From Nereocystis luetkeana (taxonomy: Eukaryota; Sar; Phaeophyceae; Laminariales; Laminariaceae): a stretch of DNA of 64,000 nucleotides. Position numbers and translations under genes: made by a program. The notes under the pieces are model-generated. The model was not told the origin of the DNA. It searched no databases and was given only the letters and a program-made list of their open reading frames with translations. Positions 43,321-54,789 of the stretch are shown in pieces (within the stretch, counting starts at the first letter, position 1; every line of letters begins with the position of its first letter). The DNA is taken from assembly GCA_031213475.1 (NCBI GenBank), contig JARUPZ010000013.1:4816739-4880738 (forward strand), read 5' to 3'.

Positions 43321-43521
43321 TGTTTTACTTTTTGTAACCTGTATCGTGCACCTGGTACCTGGTAGTCTAGAGTACTGGTGTATTCTGATCGCCACTCGTA
43401 CCTATCAATAGTATCTGGCACGACTGGAACTTCAGAGGGATACAATTGACGATGAGTTTCCCGGGTGGCTATCTCCACCGCACCTGCCCCTCTCGGGTGT
43501 CGGCTCGGGTCAACGTGTCTA

Positions 43522-43626
43522 TTACGGGGGACTATAGTAAATAGGGCTTACGGTACGTGGAAAAACCTATATATATACCTATTTTTACGTACAATATTTG
43601 GTCCTATTTACTATGGTCCCCCGTAG
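43522..43626. mobile_element. TA-flanked MITE (Tc1/mariner-like), 105 bp
   Basis: Ends ttacgggggactatagtaaa and tttactatggtcccccgtag are flanked by TA on both sides. It lies about 530 bp from the previous copy in the same orientation. Confidence 0.75.
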
Positions 43627-43751
43627 TAAGTGCCAGCGGTAACAGCGGAGCCTGCTCTGCTGGTGCAACGGGAGGTACGGGTTAATTTAAGCAAGCAGCC
43701 TGATCCTCCCCGTCCCTCATGCTGCGCGTAAACGGTTTCTCAACACATTAA

Positions 43752-43836
43752 CCCTTTTAGGACCGCAGTCCCGTTTTGGGAACGAACCAGTCAAGTTCTA
43801 GTTTGTCCCCAAAACGGGGCTGCGGTCCTAAAAGGG
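43752..43836. mobile_element. piggyBac-like MITE with TTAA flanks, 85 bp
   Basis: A near-perfect hairpin from cccttttaggaccgcagtcc to ggggctgcggtcctaaaagg, flanked by TTAA on both sides (43748-43751, 43837-43840). A CCC start and a TTAA target duplication are the marks of the piggyBac superfamily. Four further copies follow in the window. Confidence 0.8.
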
Positions 43837-44497
43837 TTAACTCCGGGTTCCAAGCACCAGGTACATCGATCGTATATGGTTTTTGTCAATCCGTGCCCCT
43901 CTCTTTGTACGTGCGGGCATACTGCAGCCAAGTAGGAATGTCTGACTACGATAACGGTACTGCCTCAAGCCCACTTTTTTCAGATTGCAAATCTGTCATT
44001 CTGGTTTGCCACGTGGGGCACAGGGCACAGGATGCAACTTTCCTCGTATGCTGCTGTAGTGCAACTGTTAAATGTTGTGAGCCATTAGGCTGTCGTTGAC
44101 CCCTGTTGCCTGCGAGTGTTGCAAAGCAGATCGAGACGTGCGACCGTACGTGCATGTGATCAGTACATGCACGAGTACACCAGCATGTATAAAAATATTG
44201 CCGGTTTGCTGTGAGCGCTCCTCAGCTTTCGTTTTACTCGCTTTTGACCAGTTTCGCCTGTCCTCGACTTTGAGGTCTACCTGTCGGTCCGCTATTCCCT
44301 CAGCGTGCTGGTCGACCCCTGCTCTGCCCACTCTGCCGGGGGCAGCGTCGTCCGTGCTCGCGCCGTGTCCCGGCAGCGGGGTGTGCTGTCCACATTGCTT
44401 CGTTTGTCATGCGTTTCGTTGAAAAAAACATGAAACCTGATACCTGGTCTCGTCACAGCAACTCGGGAATCACTGCGGTTTTACCGTCTGCAGTGGA

Positions 44498-44663
44498 GTA
44501 GTGGTCCCTCTATAGTGCCGATATGCGCCAGCCTGCAATGCCGGCACTATACACGTAGCGGCAAACGGCGCTACTCTGCGCACTACCACGCTGGCGAATC
44601 CCATGTGCCAAGCGATTCCACAGGCAACTATAGCGATCAACCGGCACAAAAAAGGGACCGCTA
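44498..44663. mobile_element. hAT-like non-autonomous element, about 166 bp
   Basis: Left end tagtggtccctctatagtgc and right end ending cggcac..aagggaccgcta are inverted. The interior (gtgccaagcgattccacagg, gctggcgaatccc) reappears inverted at 63,460-63,650. The CAGTGG..CCTCTATAGTGCCGG type of terminus resembles hAT ends, but an 8-bp target duplication is not clear. Confidence 0.55.
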
Positions 44664-44940
44664 CTATAGTATATACGGTCGCTGCAAAAGTACAACAACA
44701 CCAAACAGCACTTCCATGGGTATTTTTTGTTTTCCAATCATCGATGCCTCTTTAAAAAAGTGCTCTTGCGTGTGGTGGTCACAATGAGACGTGTTAGATG
44801 TTGGTGATTGATCCCAAAATCTAGACGGCGTTGTTCTCTGAGGGTTTTTTGTACGCTAATGTTGACTATTCTGGTGCCTGAGCATCTTGTCTTGTCCTAG
44901 CTGAGCTGAGCTTAACTTTTTCTAGATTAGGTTGGAATGG

Positions 44941-45066
44941 CTTTGCTCAGCTTAGCTCAGCTAGCTCAGCTAGCTCAGCTAGCTCAGCTAGCTCAGCTTG
45001 GCTTGGCTTGGCTTGGCATGGCGTGGCTTGACTTGACTTGGCTTAGCTTGGCTTGGCTTAGCTGGG
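44941..45066. repeat. AGCTAGCTC / TTGGC simple-repeat array
   Basis: First agctcagctagctcagcta in a 9-bp register, then ttggc pentamers with single changes (ggcatggcgtggcttgac). The two blocks abut at 44,998, suggesting one repeat evolved from the other by slippage. Confidence 0.8.
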
Positions 45067-45372
45067 CCTATCGTGGCTTTTAACTTTGCTTTGCTTATCG
45101 TGTGGTGTCTTGTCTCGCAGATACTGGCTGTGGCGAAGCCGGTGTTTCGGTGGGGGATACTTCCCGCCGTTCTTCTCATGGGCATGCGCACGGAGCCAAG
45201 CCCGACGCTGACGGATATTTTGTACCCCGTGTAAAGCTCCGCGCATGCTTCTCTCCTGACGTTCTAGGTATGTGAGAAAAAAGGAATTGAGGGCCGGGGG
45301 GGGTGTACTCATTCATTGCTTGTCTTAAGTCATTTCACCATTGATCACGCTTTCTTTTCGAAACGGTGATAT

Positions 45373-45462
45373 CCCTTTTACTACCGCAGTCCCGTTTTTG
45401 GGGGCAAATCACTTGGAATTTGAGTGGTTTGTTCCCTAATCGGGACTGCTGTACTAAAGGGG
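45373..45462. mobile_element. piggyBac-like MITE, 90 bp
   Basis: cccttttactaccgcagtcc at the left and gggactgctgtactaaaggg at the right, with TTAA kept only on the right side. Internal cttggaatttgagtggtttg is shared with 48,6xx and 58,9xx copies. Confidence 0.7.
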
Positions 45463-45469
45463 TTAAGGA

Positions 45470-45680
45470 GCGGGTGGGGGATAGAGAGGAAGGGAGGTGC
45501 ATAGAGAGAGAGGGAGCGAGGTGACATAGATATAGGGACGTGCAAGGGTGGGGAGAGCGGGCGAGAGAGAAAGAAGGAAAGGGACAGACGGCAGATAGAG
45601 ACAGAAAACGAGACACAAACAGAGGCATAGGTATAAACACAGCGAGAGAAAGTCGCAGAAAGAAATAGAAGCAAGAGGCT
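45470..45680. repeat. GA-rich low-complexity tract
   Basis: Strong strand asymmetry: the + strand is almost entirely purine (gagagagagggagcgagg, gcgagagagaaagaagg). Open frames through it on either strand are compositional. Confidence 0.65.
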
Positions 45681-46288
45681 GGGCGTGTGGACCGGCGGCA
45701 GGCTGGCAGGCAGGCTCTCGCTTCTGACCACTGTGCAGCTCAGCCAGAAACTAAGGCCGGGGCTCGGGATGACGCCTGGAGGATACCCGTTGAGCTACTC
45801 GTGTCTGCACTGCACGGCGGGTGTCCTGTGCGCGTGCTGCCATTCCTGCTATATAGATGAATTATCACACGGACTGGAGAATGTCTCGTGCGTCCTACAT
45901 GTGTGCATTTGTTTGTTTTTTTCTTCTAGAAGCCGTTGTGGTGAAGCGCCACTTCTGCATAGCTTGTACCATTTTGGGTACCATGTTTATGATAGACCCG
46001 GAAAGGTTGGGGGGGGGGGGGAGGTTTTGATCCTCAATGCCGCGCAATATTTACTATATTATACGACTGTGACGTGTGGCATACTCAGACGACCCGGAGA
46101 GTTACCCAACGGCTGGACATTCGCCGCGCAGCGCGGCGTGCAACGTGCACAGGTGCTTTTTTCACACGGGCTGGTTGAAAACAAAATCGCGCTCCGAAAT
46201 CGCCTCGTCGGGCATTCAGGCGCTGCGATGTTTTTTTTCGCTGTCCCCATCGGTATGCTTGGGGCAGCACGCTATGTACCTGGTATGC

Positions 46289-46535
46289 GATAACGTGCCG
46301 TAAAAAGGAGCGTTGAGTTAGTTCGATGAGAGGTGGGTGCGATCGTTTTTCAGCGCTCGCTTTCTCGACACCGGCAGCGGTAAGGGTGCTTGCGACGCAC
46401 GAAAATTCGAACACTGTATTTTCGGAAGGCTCTCTCGGCCAGATGTTTCCGAAAAACACCTTGGTGTTCGGCGTAGGAGAGGTCGAGCGCCGATGAACGA
46501 TCGCACCCCTCTGCGATTCCAATGCTCTTTACGGC
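46289..46535. mobile_element. Inverted-repeat element, about 247 bp
   Basis: Left arm ccgtaaaaaggagc...gaggtgggtgcgatcgtt and right arm aacgatcgcacccctc...gctctttacgg are inverted over about 65 bases with small gaps. No coding potential. One copy in the window. Confidence 0.6.
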
Positions 46536-48094
46536 AATGCTGGGTTTTTTTTTTTACCAGAGACGGTACATCGTTGTACCAGGTATGATGACAACGTGTC
46601 CACGTATCACAGTACGTGTCGTCTCCTGAGGCTCGGGCTTTAGCGTTAATTCATTTGTTTCATCGTTTTTCAACCCTATTTCGTACACATGTATCACTCA
46701 CGGAGAAGAACAATGGTGGGCACATTCGCCGCGTGTTTGGGAGAGTTCGCCCATGATTGATATCGTAACACATTATGGTATCGTTGAATCATTATACCGC
46801 GCCCGCCGTTGTGTCGTAAACTTTACCAGGTATGATATATTTATATTGCCATACATGAGTAACACGTTGTCGATCGCCGGAAAAAGCGAAACCCTTCAGT
46901 CAGTTCACTTTTGAGTCCAGCGTCTGTCGATTAGGCTTGTTTTATAATAGTGTCGCAAGCAGCTATCATCATACCACAATGTATATCGCGCTGTCTACTA
47001 TCAGAGCTGTTGTCCCGGCCCCCCTGTACAAGAAGGCTCCCTCCACTCGTCCCCCCCTCTTTACTTATCCACAGGGAAATGCAGCGTGCGCCCCCCCAAG
47101 TACGAATGATAGAAGACCCCAACCGAGAGCCATGGAACCTGGCACATCGATCCTCTGGGTCAATCGCTGCAGGGGCGGGCGCTTCGATCGTGCGTCGAGT
47201 TTTGTTCGCGGCACCTGTAGTTTTCTGTTTGTTTTCGTATTGCGTTAGCAGTACACTCACAGTATTCTGTAACCAGGAAAGAGGGGACGCCATCAGGGTG
47301 GACCCCTTTTCGGGGAAGAAAGGCCTTGTTTGCAAGAGGGAGTGCGTAGTAAACCCCTGCGTGAGAGTCTCCGGCTTGGTCGCGGCAGAGAAGCCACATT
47401 GATCCCACGCTATAAGCATATCAACGGACAAGATGTTGGCGACGAGTTATTGTGAGAAGAACAACAATCACGCCGTGTTTGGTAACATCTCCTTCGTTTG
47501 TGTTTGGGTTCATGGTTTGTGTATAGGGCCGAAACAACATGCCTCAAGGAATCACCCGGGTGTTCCACTGCGGTAGGCGGTCGGGATTTTTCCCGAGGCG
47601 TGTTTTGTCAGTTGTGGGCACGCCGCTTGGTGTGATGGTACGTACACCGTTTTTGCGATGCGAGAGTAGTACGTACTGCTGTGGAGAACGGAACGAAACA
47701 CCTTCGAGGATCTGGTCGGGGTTTCCACTGCGGCAGGCAGTTGGTATTTTTCTGAGGCCTGTGTCCTGCAGAGACACAACTCTTGGTCGGACACAGCGGC
47801 CCTTAGTGTTCGTGACCAAAGCTCTTTGCAGCGGGCTCGGGTGCGTTCCCTTTCCTTTGCTTTCTGCGTTGCCAAAAACGGTTAAAGGTGATTCTCCTCG
47901 CTGTACGCGCCCGACGGGGTCCTTCCTCATGTGGCAACGGCGTTATTTGTATCGGCAGTTTTTTATGAAGAGCGCAGATTGTCTTGCATCCCACGATTGC
48001 AACGGCGATTCGTGCGACTGAAACCGATACGGAGCACTGCGTCAAGTGCTTGCGCCTTGGATACGTTCGACGATAACTACATTTTGTTGTTTTC

Positions 48095-48180
48095 ACCCAC
48101 CACTTTTCACTTCCCAGCTCTCTGGACAGGCGGTGGTCACCGGTGGTGTCTTCCCTTTCCCCCCCCCCCCCCGGTGTTTG
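48095..48180 (+). repeat. Dispersed repeat, copy 2 (partner at 42,221)
   Basis: Aligns with the reverse complement of 42,221-42,310, including the ggtggtcaccggtggtgtc core and the following tttcccccc run. Both copies lie in the repeat-rich half. Class unknown. Confidence 0.6.
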
Positions 48181-48580
48181 CCTTCTTTTTTTGTCGCGCG
48201 GGGGACTCGTTCAGCATTCCCACTGTTCGTGAACTCTCATCGAACTTAGCTAACTCCTGCGTGGATGTGCTTCATAACCATGCGGAACAGCGATGCACGC
48301 CTGTGATACCGCAATGGAAACATTGCGTCGTAGACCTTCCTCTTCCCTCTTTCCTACTCAGTCGCGCTTTTTTTGTAGAGTTGCGATGTCGCCCAGGGAG
48401 TGCGACTCTCTCCCTCTCTCCTCTACACGCGCGACACGCGAACCTTTCCCGAAAATGGGTCCGCCCTGCTCTGACGCCCCCTCATGTCTGGTTTCAGATT
48501 GCTGCTGCTGTTGTGTTCTTCGACAGCAACGCACGGCACCCTTGATGCGGGCGTTGACGATGTCGACACCGCGTTATTTA

Positions 48581-48680
48581 CCCTTTTAGGACCGCAGTCC
48601 CGTTTTGGGGACGTTTGGGGACAAATCATATGGGATTTGAGTGGTTTGTCCCCAAAACGGGACTGCAGTTCTTAAGAGGG
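48581..48680. mobile_element. piggyBac-like MITE, 100 bp
   Basis: cccttttaggaccgcagtcc at the left and gggactgcagttcttaagag at the right. TTAA follows on the right and TTTA stands on the left. It has a longer loop than the 43,752 copy. Confidence 0.75.
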
Positions 48681-49229
48681 TTAACGACCCTTACAGGCCT
48701 TGTAAATACACCCGGTGTCGGGGCAAAGTACTCGGCAATTGAGTAGGTTCATTTCGACACTGCAGGGTAGTGGCCCCTCTACAAGGCAAGTATGTGCCAG
48801 GCACCGGTGTCGTAGACGACGGACATTATTACGCACACTGCCGCAGCTCGAAACGCAGTGCAAGGAGATGCACGACGCGCGCGCGGCATGATTCCTGCGC
48901 GTACTGCCCGCGCGCTCGCACCCTTCTGCCAGCATGATAGGCGGCCGCTTTAAAGCCAAACTTATCGCTCTACTCGTTGTCATAGGTTGTTCGCTAAAGA
49001 CCAAACTTCTATATACCAGGTATAGATTGTTTAATGTGTTTTTTTGGGGTTCCCAGAAGGATTTTAATGTGCCAGAGCCCAAACTGTTTGTCAAGATCAC
49101 TGTTTCTGGGTCTCAAAAAGAATTAACTCTCTTTGGACTTCAAGGGGGGGGGGAGAGGGCGCGGGGGGGACGACGAATAAAGAAAATATCCACAAGTGTT
49201 AACTTGTGGTCTCTAGAACGGATCCAGAA

Positions 49230-50160
49230 AAGTTGTCTTTCCGATCAGGGTCACTCAATGGTCACCCACGGACAAATTTATTTCAAAACGGCGACGCACA
49301 AGCCACACGCGCCAGGTCGAAGACCTCGCGGCGGCGATCGTCATGGTGCAAACCACGCCTCTTCGCGTGTCCTGTGTGTGGAGTTATCAGAGGTGATTTT
49401 CAGCATCCCAATCTGGGTGATGGGTCGAGCAGCGGCAATCACGTCGAGTCTATTTTCAAGTGGAAAGTTGGGTTAGATTCATTTATGTACTGCTCTGCTG
49501 TGCTGCAAGCGATAAGCGGCATGGCAATATCAATGGTCACCTACGGACGACTTCTTTCGAAACGGCTATGCCCACACCGCACACATCAGGTCGAAGGCCT
49601 CGCGGAGGATCCCTCCCTAACCCCTCCCCGCTTTCTCTGTCTCCCTCCGTCCTAAGCCCTGCGTGCCCTGTGTGTGAGGTTATCAGAGTTGACTTCCAGC
49701 ATCCTAATCTGAGTGATGGGTCGAGCAGCGGCAGTCGCTCGCGCGAAGGCAGCGGGAAAACTCTTCGCCAAGTCTATTTTCAAGTGGAACTGGGTAAAAA
49801 ATATGTTTGCACTACTGCGGCAGTTGTGCTGCAAGCGATAAGCGGCACGGCAATACGTCAAGTCTATTTTCAAGTGGAAAATTGGGCAAAAATCATTTTT
49901 TTCCTGCTGCTGTGCTGCAAGCGATAAGCGGCATGGCAATATCAATGGTCACCTACGGACGATTTCTTTCGAAACGACTTCATCATATCGCACGTGTCAA
50001 GTCGAAGCCCTCGCGGCGGTTCCCTTCCTCTTTTCATCCCTCCCTTGCTCTCCCTCCCGCTATCCCTGCCTCCCTTCATCCTAGGCCCTGCGTGCCCTGT
50101 GTGCGTGCCGTGTGTGGAGTTATCAGAGTTGACTTCCAGCATCCCAATCGGGGTGACACG
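49230..50160. repeat. Three-copy complex tandem repeat
   Basis: The landmark tcaatggtcacc..cggac starts at about 49,256, 49,533 and 49,942. Each is followed by a cgaag.cctcgcgg stretch and by ttatcagag(g/t)tga..ttccagcatcc. Copy 2 also has an internal duplication of tctattttcaagtggaa plus gcaagcgataagcggca. Periods are about 277 and 409 bases. Confidence 0.75.
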
Positions 50161-50417
50161 TTTGTACGTCAGCTGTGAGTCCTGTTTGTCAGCTCACAGC
50201 AAGATACGTGTCAGAAGTTTATGCCGAGGACCGAGGACAGATCTGCAGATTTCATCCCGGCGGACCCACACGCGAGGGATGGAATCGCCCGCCTGCGTAT
50301 ATCTTCAGTATGCGTATCTACCTTTCGTTTTCAAGCATAAGCTTCAAGTATGATACCTGGTACCTGATATGATCATTAGTTTATATATTTTTCAATTTGT
50401 TGAGGGTCCCAGTCAAT

Positions 50418-50500
50418 CCCCCTTTAGGACTGCAGTCAGTCCCGTTTAGGGGACAAAGTACTGTAATCCCCAAAAAAATGGGGCTGCAGTCCTAAAAGTG
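50418..50500. mobile_element. piggyBac-like MITE, decayed, about 83 bp
   Basis: ccccctttaggactgcagtc at the left and ggggctgcagtcctaaaagt at the right. The TTAA flanks are no longer intact (TCAA on the left). This is the most diverged member of the set. Confidence 0.65.
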
Positions 50501-50869
50501 CGGTTCATTTTTGTACTTCTGTGTTTCAATTCAAGCACGGTGCAAATGCTTAGACACAAATTCATCCCACTTAGTAAGTGCGGCTGCCGCACAATAAGTG
50601 CGGTGCGGGAGCGGCTGCCGCACTCGGGTGGAACCGGTCCTGCTTTAGCTGTTACCTGGTACCGGGGGGGGGGGGGGTCTGCCGAACAGACTGGCGCCTG
50701 GGTATGGCCATCATCGTCATGATGCGCTCCCTTCTTTGGGACCCAAGCAGCTAGCATGGTGCCACCCGGCCAACTTTGCGTGTCTGTATGCACCAGTGCC
50801 TGCCTCTTGGTTTAACTTTTCCCCCCGCCCCTTTTTGTCCCCGTATTCGTCCCTTTTTTCCAAGGCTTG

Positions 50870-51235
50870 TCACGGTATTTCGACGGGACGGTAACGGCGG
50901 TAACGGCCGGACGGGACGGGACGGTAAAACCGCCGTCAAAATGGTCCCGCCGTCCCGTCCCGCCGACAAATTCCCTGACCGTCGTCACATACCGTCCCGT
51001 CCCGCCGATAAAATCTCTCCCGTTGAAAATTACCGTCCCGTCCCGCCGTGGCATCGAACAATTACCGTCCCGTCCCGCCGAGACACCGAACAATTACCGT
51101 CCCGTCCCGCCTTGACACCGGACAATTACCGTCCCGTCCCGCCGTGACACCTAACAATTACCGTCCCGTCCCGCCGCGACACCGAAACAATACCGTGCCG
51201 TCCCGCCGATAAAATCTCTCCCGCGAAAAATTGGC
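50870..51235. repeat. CCGTCCCGTCCCGCCG minisatellite, upstream array
   Basis: Seven or more units of about 31 bases (acaattaccgtcccgtcccg plus ccgtgacaccga) lie in direct orientation. The first 80 bases contain the reverse-complement motif (gacgggacggtaac), making a hairpin-like head. It translates as a repeated YRPVPP frame that is compositional. Confidence 0.8.
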
Positions 51236-51514
51236 CTCCGGCGGACATAACGTGCCTCTTCCTCTGCGAGATACATGCATTCGTGGTCGTCTGTTCCCAT
51301 CCATTCCCACCACGAATCACGAAATTAATCAAATAAAATATTGTTGTACTAAAATTTAGTATTAATTCCTATATAACTACCAGGTACTACGAGTACATGT
51401 TATCATAAACTATACACAACTCCCATACTATTAATATGAATGAAATACGTACCAGGTATAGAACGGCAGTATTAATAGTAAGTAGTTCATAGATAGGCCG
51501 GCGTATTACGCAGC

Positions 51515-51592
51515 TTGCAAAATTGAAAATTGAGTGTGTCAACTATCCAATTAATAACCAGTCGAACTGTCGAACTCACAGCTATTAATAGC
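51515..51592 (+). repeat. Dispersed repeat, copy 2 (partner at 43,250)
   Basis: gcttgcaaaattgaaaattg, gtcaactatccaat and tcgaactcacagct match the reverse complement of 43,250-43,320. It lies between the first CCGTCCCG array and the LINE ORF, so it may be part of a larger element. Confidence 0.6.
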
Positions 51593-51924
51593 TGATGACT
51601 GAGGCTATGTATTTTCGTATTTTTATCATTTTAACCTTGGAAAATATGAAATTGCTCCGCACCACATATAGTTCTTTTTTTAGCACGAAAGGTGTTGGCG
51701 TTGTGTGATGGAGTAGCACATCCATTGTATAAGAACGTATATTTCCGTATGCGGGTCGTCGCATGGTTGCACAGAGCTCTTTGCAGATACCAGACATACC
51801 TGTAGACAAATAATACTGTACGGTTGTATGTAGAAACGTAGGAATATATATAGGTGGTCATTTTTCGCCCAACAGACAAATACGTAGACCGACAAAACGC
51901 CGAGAGTTCGACAGGCAGCTTTTT

Positions 51925-54435
51925 ATGTCCGATGGAAAGTGTCGTGAACGAGTAGTCGCCAGGGTCATCTCCACTCTCAACCAGCCTATCCAGCCCCGTA
52001 ATACGTCTGGTATGGTTGAGTTTTTCACTACGGCTAATATTGATGCGGTCGAAAAAGAGGCACCACCCCCTGCACGTCGCCACCGCAGACATGGATGGTG
52101 TGAGTCTGCCGAAACCTTGGCCGCATTCATACCAGCATGGACAGCGAGGGAGGATGCACGACAATTCTTGCGTGCCCACCCTCGGGACAGAACCGCGTGG
52201 AAGACCCTGAGATCTGCGTGTGCGAATCTGCAGAAGGTGATTGCCGCAGGACTGCATGCGTACTTCGAAGCGTACCTTGCCGAAACCGAACGACTCCTAG
52301 TGAACAACGACCAGAGAGGCTTTTATAAGCACCGTAAGAGTACGGTAGGATTGGAATGGAATAAAGCGAGGAGCGAACAGTTCATTAGGGACGAGGATGG
52401 CACGCTCTTACGGGATAAGGTGCGAATTCGTGAACGATGGGCGGGGTTTTACCACAAACTCTTGAACACGAAGTCGCTGAAACTCGATCCCACGATAATC
52501 GACCTCTTGCCACCGCGACCGCCTAAACTGTCGCTTGAAGATGAACCATCCATAGACGAGATGACAGAAGCACTTAAGGCGATGTCGAATTGGAAAGCTG
52601 TCGGGCCAGATGGTCTCCCGGTCGAACTCCTAAAAATCGACCACCCGGCATTCGCCCAGTGCTTTCACAACATCCTTGTCAATGTTTGGTTAACAGGAGA
52701 AGTCCCTCAGCAATGGAAAGATGCGATCATCAAGGTCCTTCACAAAAAGAAGGATCGAACTGACTGCAACAACTACAGAGGGATTTCGCTTGTTGCCCAC
52801 GCAGGCAAAGTGTTGTTGAAAATCGTCGCGTCCCGCCTCAGCAACTACTGCGAGACCGAGGAACTACTCCCTGAGGAACAGTGCGGCTTCCGCCCCGCAC
52901 GATCAACGCTTGATAGGTTGTTCGTCGTGCGCCGGTTGCAAGAGCTTGGACGACAGAGGAAAATCTCCTTGTACGTGTGCTTCATCGATCTGCAGAAAGC
53001 GTACGACTCTGTCGATCGAGAGCTGTTATGGAAGGTACTCACATGCTTTGGCGTACCAACCAAGATGCTGAGAATTATCCGTAATTTCCACGATGGCATG
53101 CGGGCTCGCGTGCGTACTGATGACGGCGAGCACTCGGAATGGTTTGATGTCACGCAGGGGCTGCGGCAAGGCTGTGTACTATCACCGTTACTGTTCAACG
53201 TGTTCTTCGCTGCTGCGTTAAACGTCGTACTAGTACGCTTCAGCCAAGACGAAGCCATTGGAAGGGATTTGGTCCAACTCAGTGAAGCTGGAGTAATTCG
53301 AACAGGAAAGGAGGAGCAATTGGCGTGCGTGCGGAGGTCTGTATGGGGCATGTTGTACGCCGATGATGCAGGAATTGTCTCGAAGTCGGCTGAAAGGCTC
53401 GCGAAAATGATGACAGTCATCGTGACTGTCTTCGAAGCAGCAGGCCTCACGGTGTCGGAAAAGAAGACAGAGACAATGGTCCTACAAACACCAGACCAGA
53501 CAACCCTCGCACCACCGCTCGTCATCGAAGCGGCAGGCCAGAGGTATACGCAGACGACCCAGTTATTATACCTAGGCGGCGTTATCCACGAAAACGCTGC
53601 GCTCTCGCCCGAAATCGACCGACGGATCCGCCTCATGCGAACATGCCTCAAACGGTTCGGCCCGGAGTTGTATGATAGGACGACCGCCCCCCTTAGCCTT
53701 AAAGTCCGAATGCTGGAGGCCGAGGTGATTGAGACCCTGCTGAACGGGTGTGTGACGTGGACCCTCAGAGCGGAACACTTTGCCAAGCTTCGAACTGCTC
53801 ACCACCAAGTCCTGTTGCGAGTCATTGGCTTCCAGCGCCGACTTCGTACTGACCATGCCACCCTCTCGTACGCGAAGGCCCTCAAGATGACACGTTGCGA
53901 GAGCATCGAAACGACCATTCGTAAACGGCGGCTCTTCTTTGCGGGGGGCGTGGCACGGCAAAGCAAGGAGCGATTACCCAGTCGGGTAATGTTCGGGACG
54001 ATAGCTGGTGGGGAGAACCCGAGACCAGGCGGACAGTGTAAGACTTGGCATAGATGCATAGTCGAAGACCCTAGGGAGTTCCGAGCCACCGAAGGGTCAA
54101 CGGAAGTTGCCCCCTTGGTGTTTGGAGTTGAGACCGCGTTGTGGTCCACTGCAGCCAAAAAGGCGGGGAATTGGTACCGGGGGATCCTTGAAGCAGCCGA
54201 ACGGTTCATGGTGAGGTGGCACGAGGCTGGGGCTGAGATGAGTAGGCAGCGCCGCGCATCCGCCGTGGATGGTGTCCAAGGGAACGGGGGTGGAGGAGGC
54301 AACAGGAGAAGTGGCAGAAAGCCCGACCAAGGGAATCCGGAGAGGGGGTGGAACAGGAGGGGTAGAAGGGAAACGGCGGTAGACGAAAGTAGGAAGGAGA
54401 TGGCAGACAGGGTAGCAAGGCACCAGGCCGACTAG
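51925..54435 (+). CDS. LINE reverse transcriptase ORF, 836 codons, uninterrupted
   Basis: RT motifs are in order: [14 protein letters not shown] (about residue 224), [14 protein letters not shown] (about 284), the first catalytic Asp in [15 protein letters not shown] (353 on), [14 protein letters not shown] (about 412), YADD active site at 478-481, and [10 protein letters not shown]. It is followed by the thumb-like region and a [18 protein letters not shown] segment usual for LINEs. The first 150 residues are the linker normally found between endonuclease and RT, so no APE-type endonuclease is present in this frame. The C-terminus is a basic Gly/Arg tail. The ORF is intact and could be a recent insertion. 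The motifs suggest a RTE- or CR1-related clade, unconfirmed. Confidence 0.9.
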   Translation: MSDGKCRERVVARVISTLNQPIQPRNTSGMVEFFTTANIDAVEKEAPPPARRHRRHGWCESAETLAAFIPAWTAREDARQFLRAHPRDRTAWKTLRSACANLQKVIAAGLHAYFEAYLAETERLLVNNDQRGFYKHRKSTVGLEWNKARSEQFIRDEDGTLLRDKVRIRERWAGFYHKLLNTKSLKLDPTIIDLLPPRPPKLSLEDEPSIDEMTEALKAMSNWKAVGPDGLPVELLKIDHPAFAQCFHNILVNVWLTGEVPQQWKDAIIKVLHKKKDRTDCNNYRGISLVAHAGKVLLKIVASRLSNYCETEELLPEEQCGFRPARSTLDRLFVVRRLQELGRQRKISLYVCFIDLQKAYDSVDRELLWKVLTCFGVPTKMLRIIRNFHDGMRARVRTDDGEHSEWFDVTQGLRQGCVLSPLLFNVFFAAALNVVLVRFSQDEAIGRDLVQLSEAGVIRTGKEEQLACVRRSVWGMLYADDAGIVSKSAERLAKMMTVIVTVFEAAGLTVSEKKTETMVLQTPDQTTLAPPLVIEAAGQRYTQTTQLLYLGGVIHENAALSPEIDRRIRLMRTCLKRFGPELYDRTTAPLSLKVRMLEAEVIETLLNGCVTWTLRAEHFAKLRTAHHQVLLRVIGFQRRLRTDHATLSYAKALKMTRCESIETTIRKRRLFFAGGVARQSKERLPSRVMFGTIAGGENPRPGGQCKTWHRCIVEDPREFRATEGSTEVAPLVFGVETALWSTAAKKAGNWYRGILEAAERFMVRWHEAGAEMSRQRRASAVDGVQGNGGGGGNRRSGRKPDQGNPERGWNRRGRRETAVDESRKEMADRVARHQAD

Positions 54436-54789
54436 GAAGTAGAACATGACCATACTACTAGTGCTACCAACTGGTCTTCCTTTGTCTTCTCTTTTTTTTT
54501 TCTTTTTTTTTCTTTCTTTCTTGCGCTGACTCTCCGTGATTTTATTTTTATTTTTTTCTCTTCCTTTTCTGGTTGATAAGCCGTACTGAAGGAGCCGTGT
54601 GGCGTGGTTGGATGACGAACCTGCTCTGCTCGTTTCGTATTGTCTGACGCCAAGGGGCTGGGCATAGTTGACGAACGCAGGGCGGAGACGGCAGTCTGGG
54701 TAGCAAGGTACCAGACGGATTAGCAGGGGGAACCTGGCTATACTACTCGTACCACAAACTGCTGCCGCCACCTGGAAAAAATATTTATC

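Larger units (their letters stand above)
45685..48570. other. Uncharacterised stretch, repeats only
   Basis: Several long open frames exist (for example 45685-46293, 47539-48021 and 47931-48545), but they are Cys/Ser/Arg-rich, overlap frames on the other strand and match no family. At 47,561 and 47,721 a 160-bp offset tandem repeat (ttccactgcgg(t/c)aggc) accounts for part of one frame. Confidence 0.4.
51240..54785 (+). mobile_element. Non-LTR retrotransposon (LINE) fragment
   Basis: Contains a long RT ORF (51925-54435), a pyrimidine-rich 3' region (54,480-54,565) and an imperfect duplication of its 3' end (54,404-54,472 against 54,685-54,763). No endonuclease domain is visible upstream, so the copy is probably 5'-truncated. 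Exact borders are unclear; the limits given are the edges of the two flanking CCGTCCCG arrays. No poly(A) tail is evident. Confidence 0.6.

Noticed and set aside
45381-45731. Ser/Leu/Pro-rich minus-strand frames
   Set aside because: They come from the purine-rich tract on the + strand.
50776-51147. Proline/arginine repeat protein (YRPVPP units)
   Set aside because: The frame follows the 31-bp CCGTCCCG minisatellite and continues in other frames; a repeat artefact.
52845-53786. 313-codon minus-strand open frame
   Set aside because: It lies exactly antisense to the reverse-transcriptase ORF and shows no family motif; the + strand carries all RT signatures.
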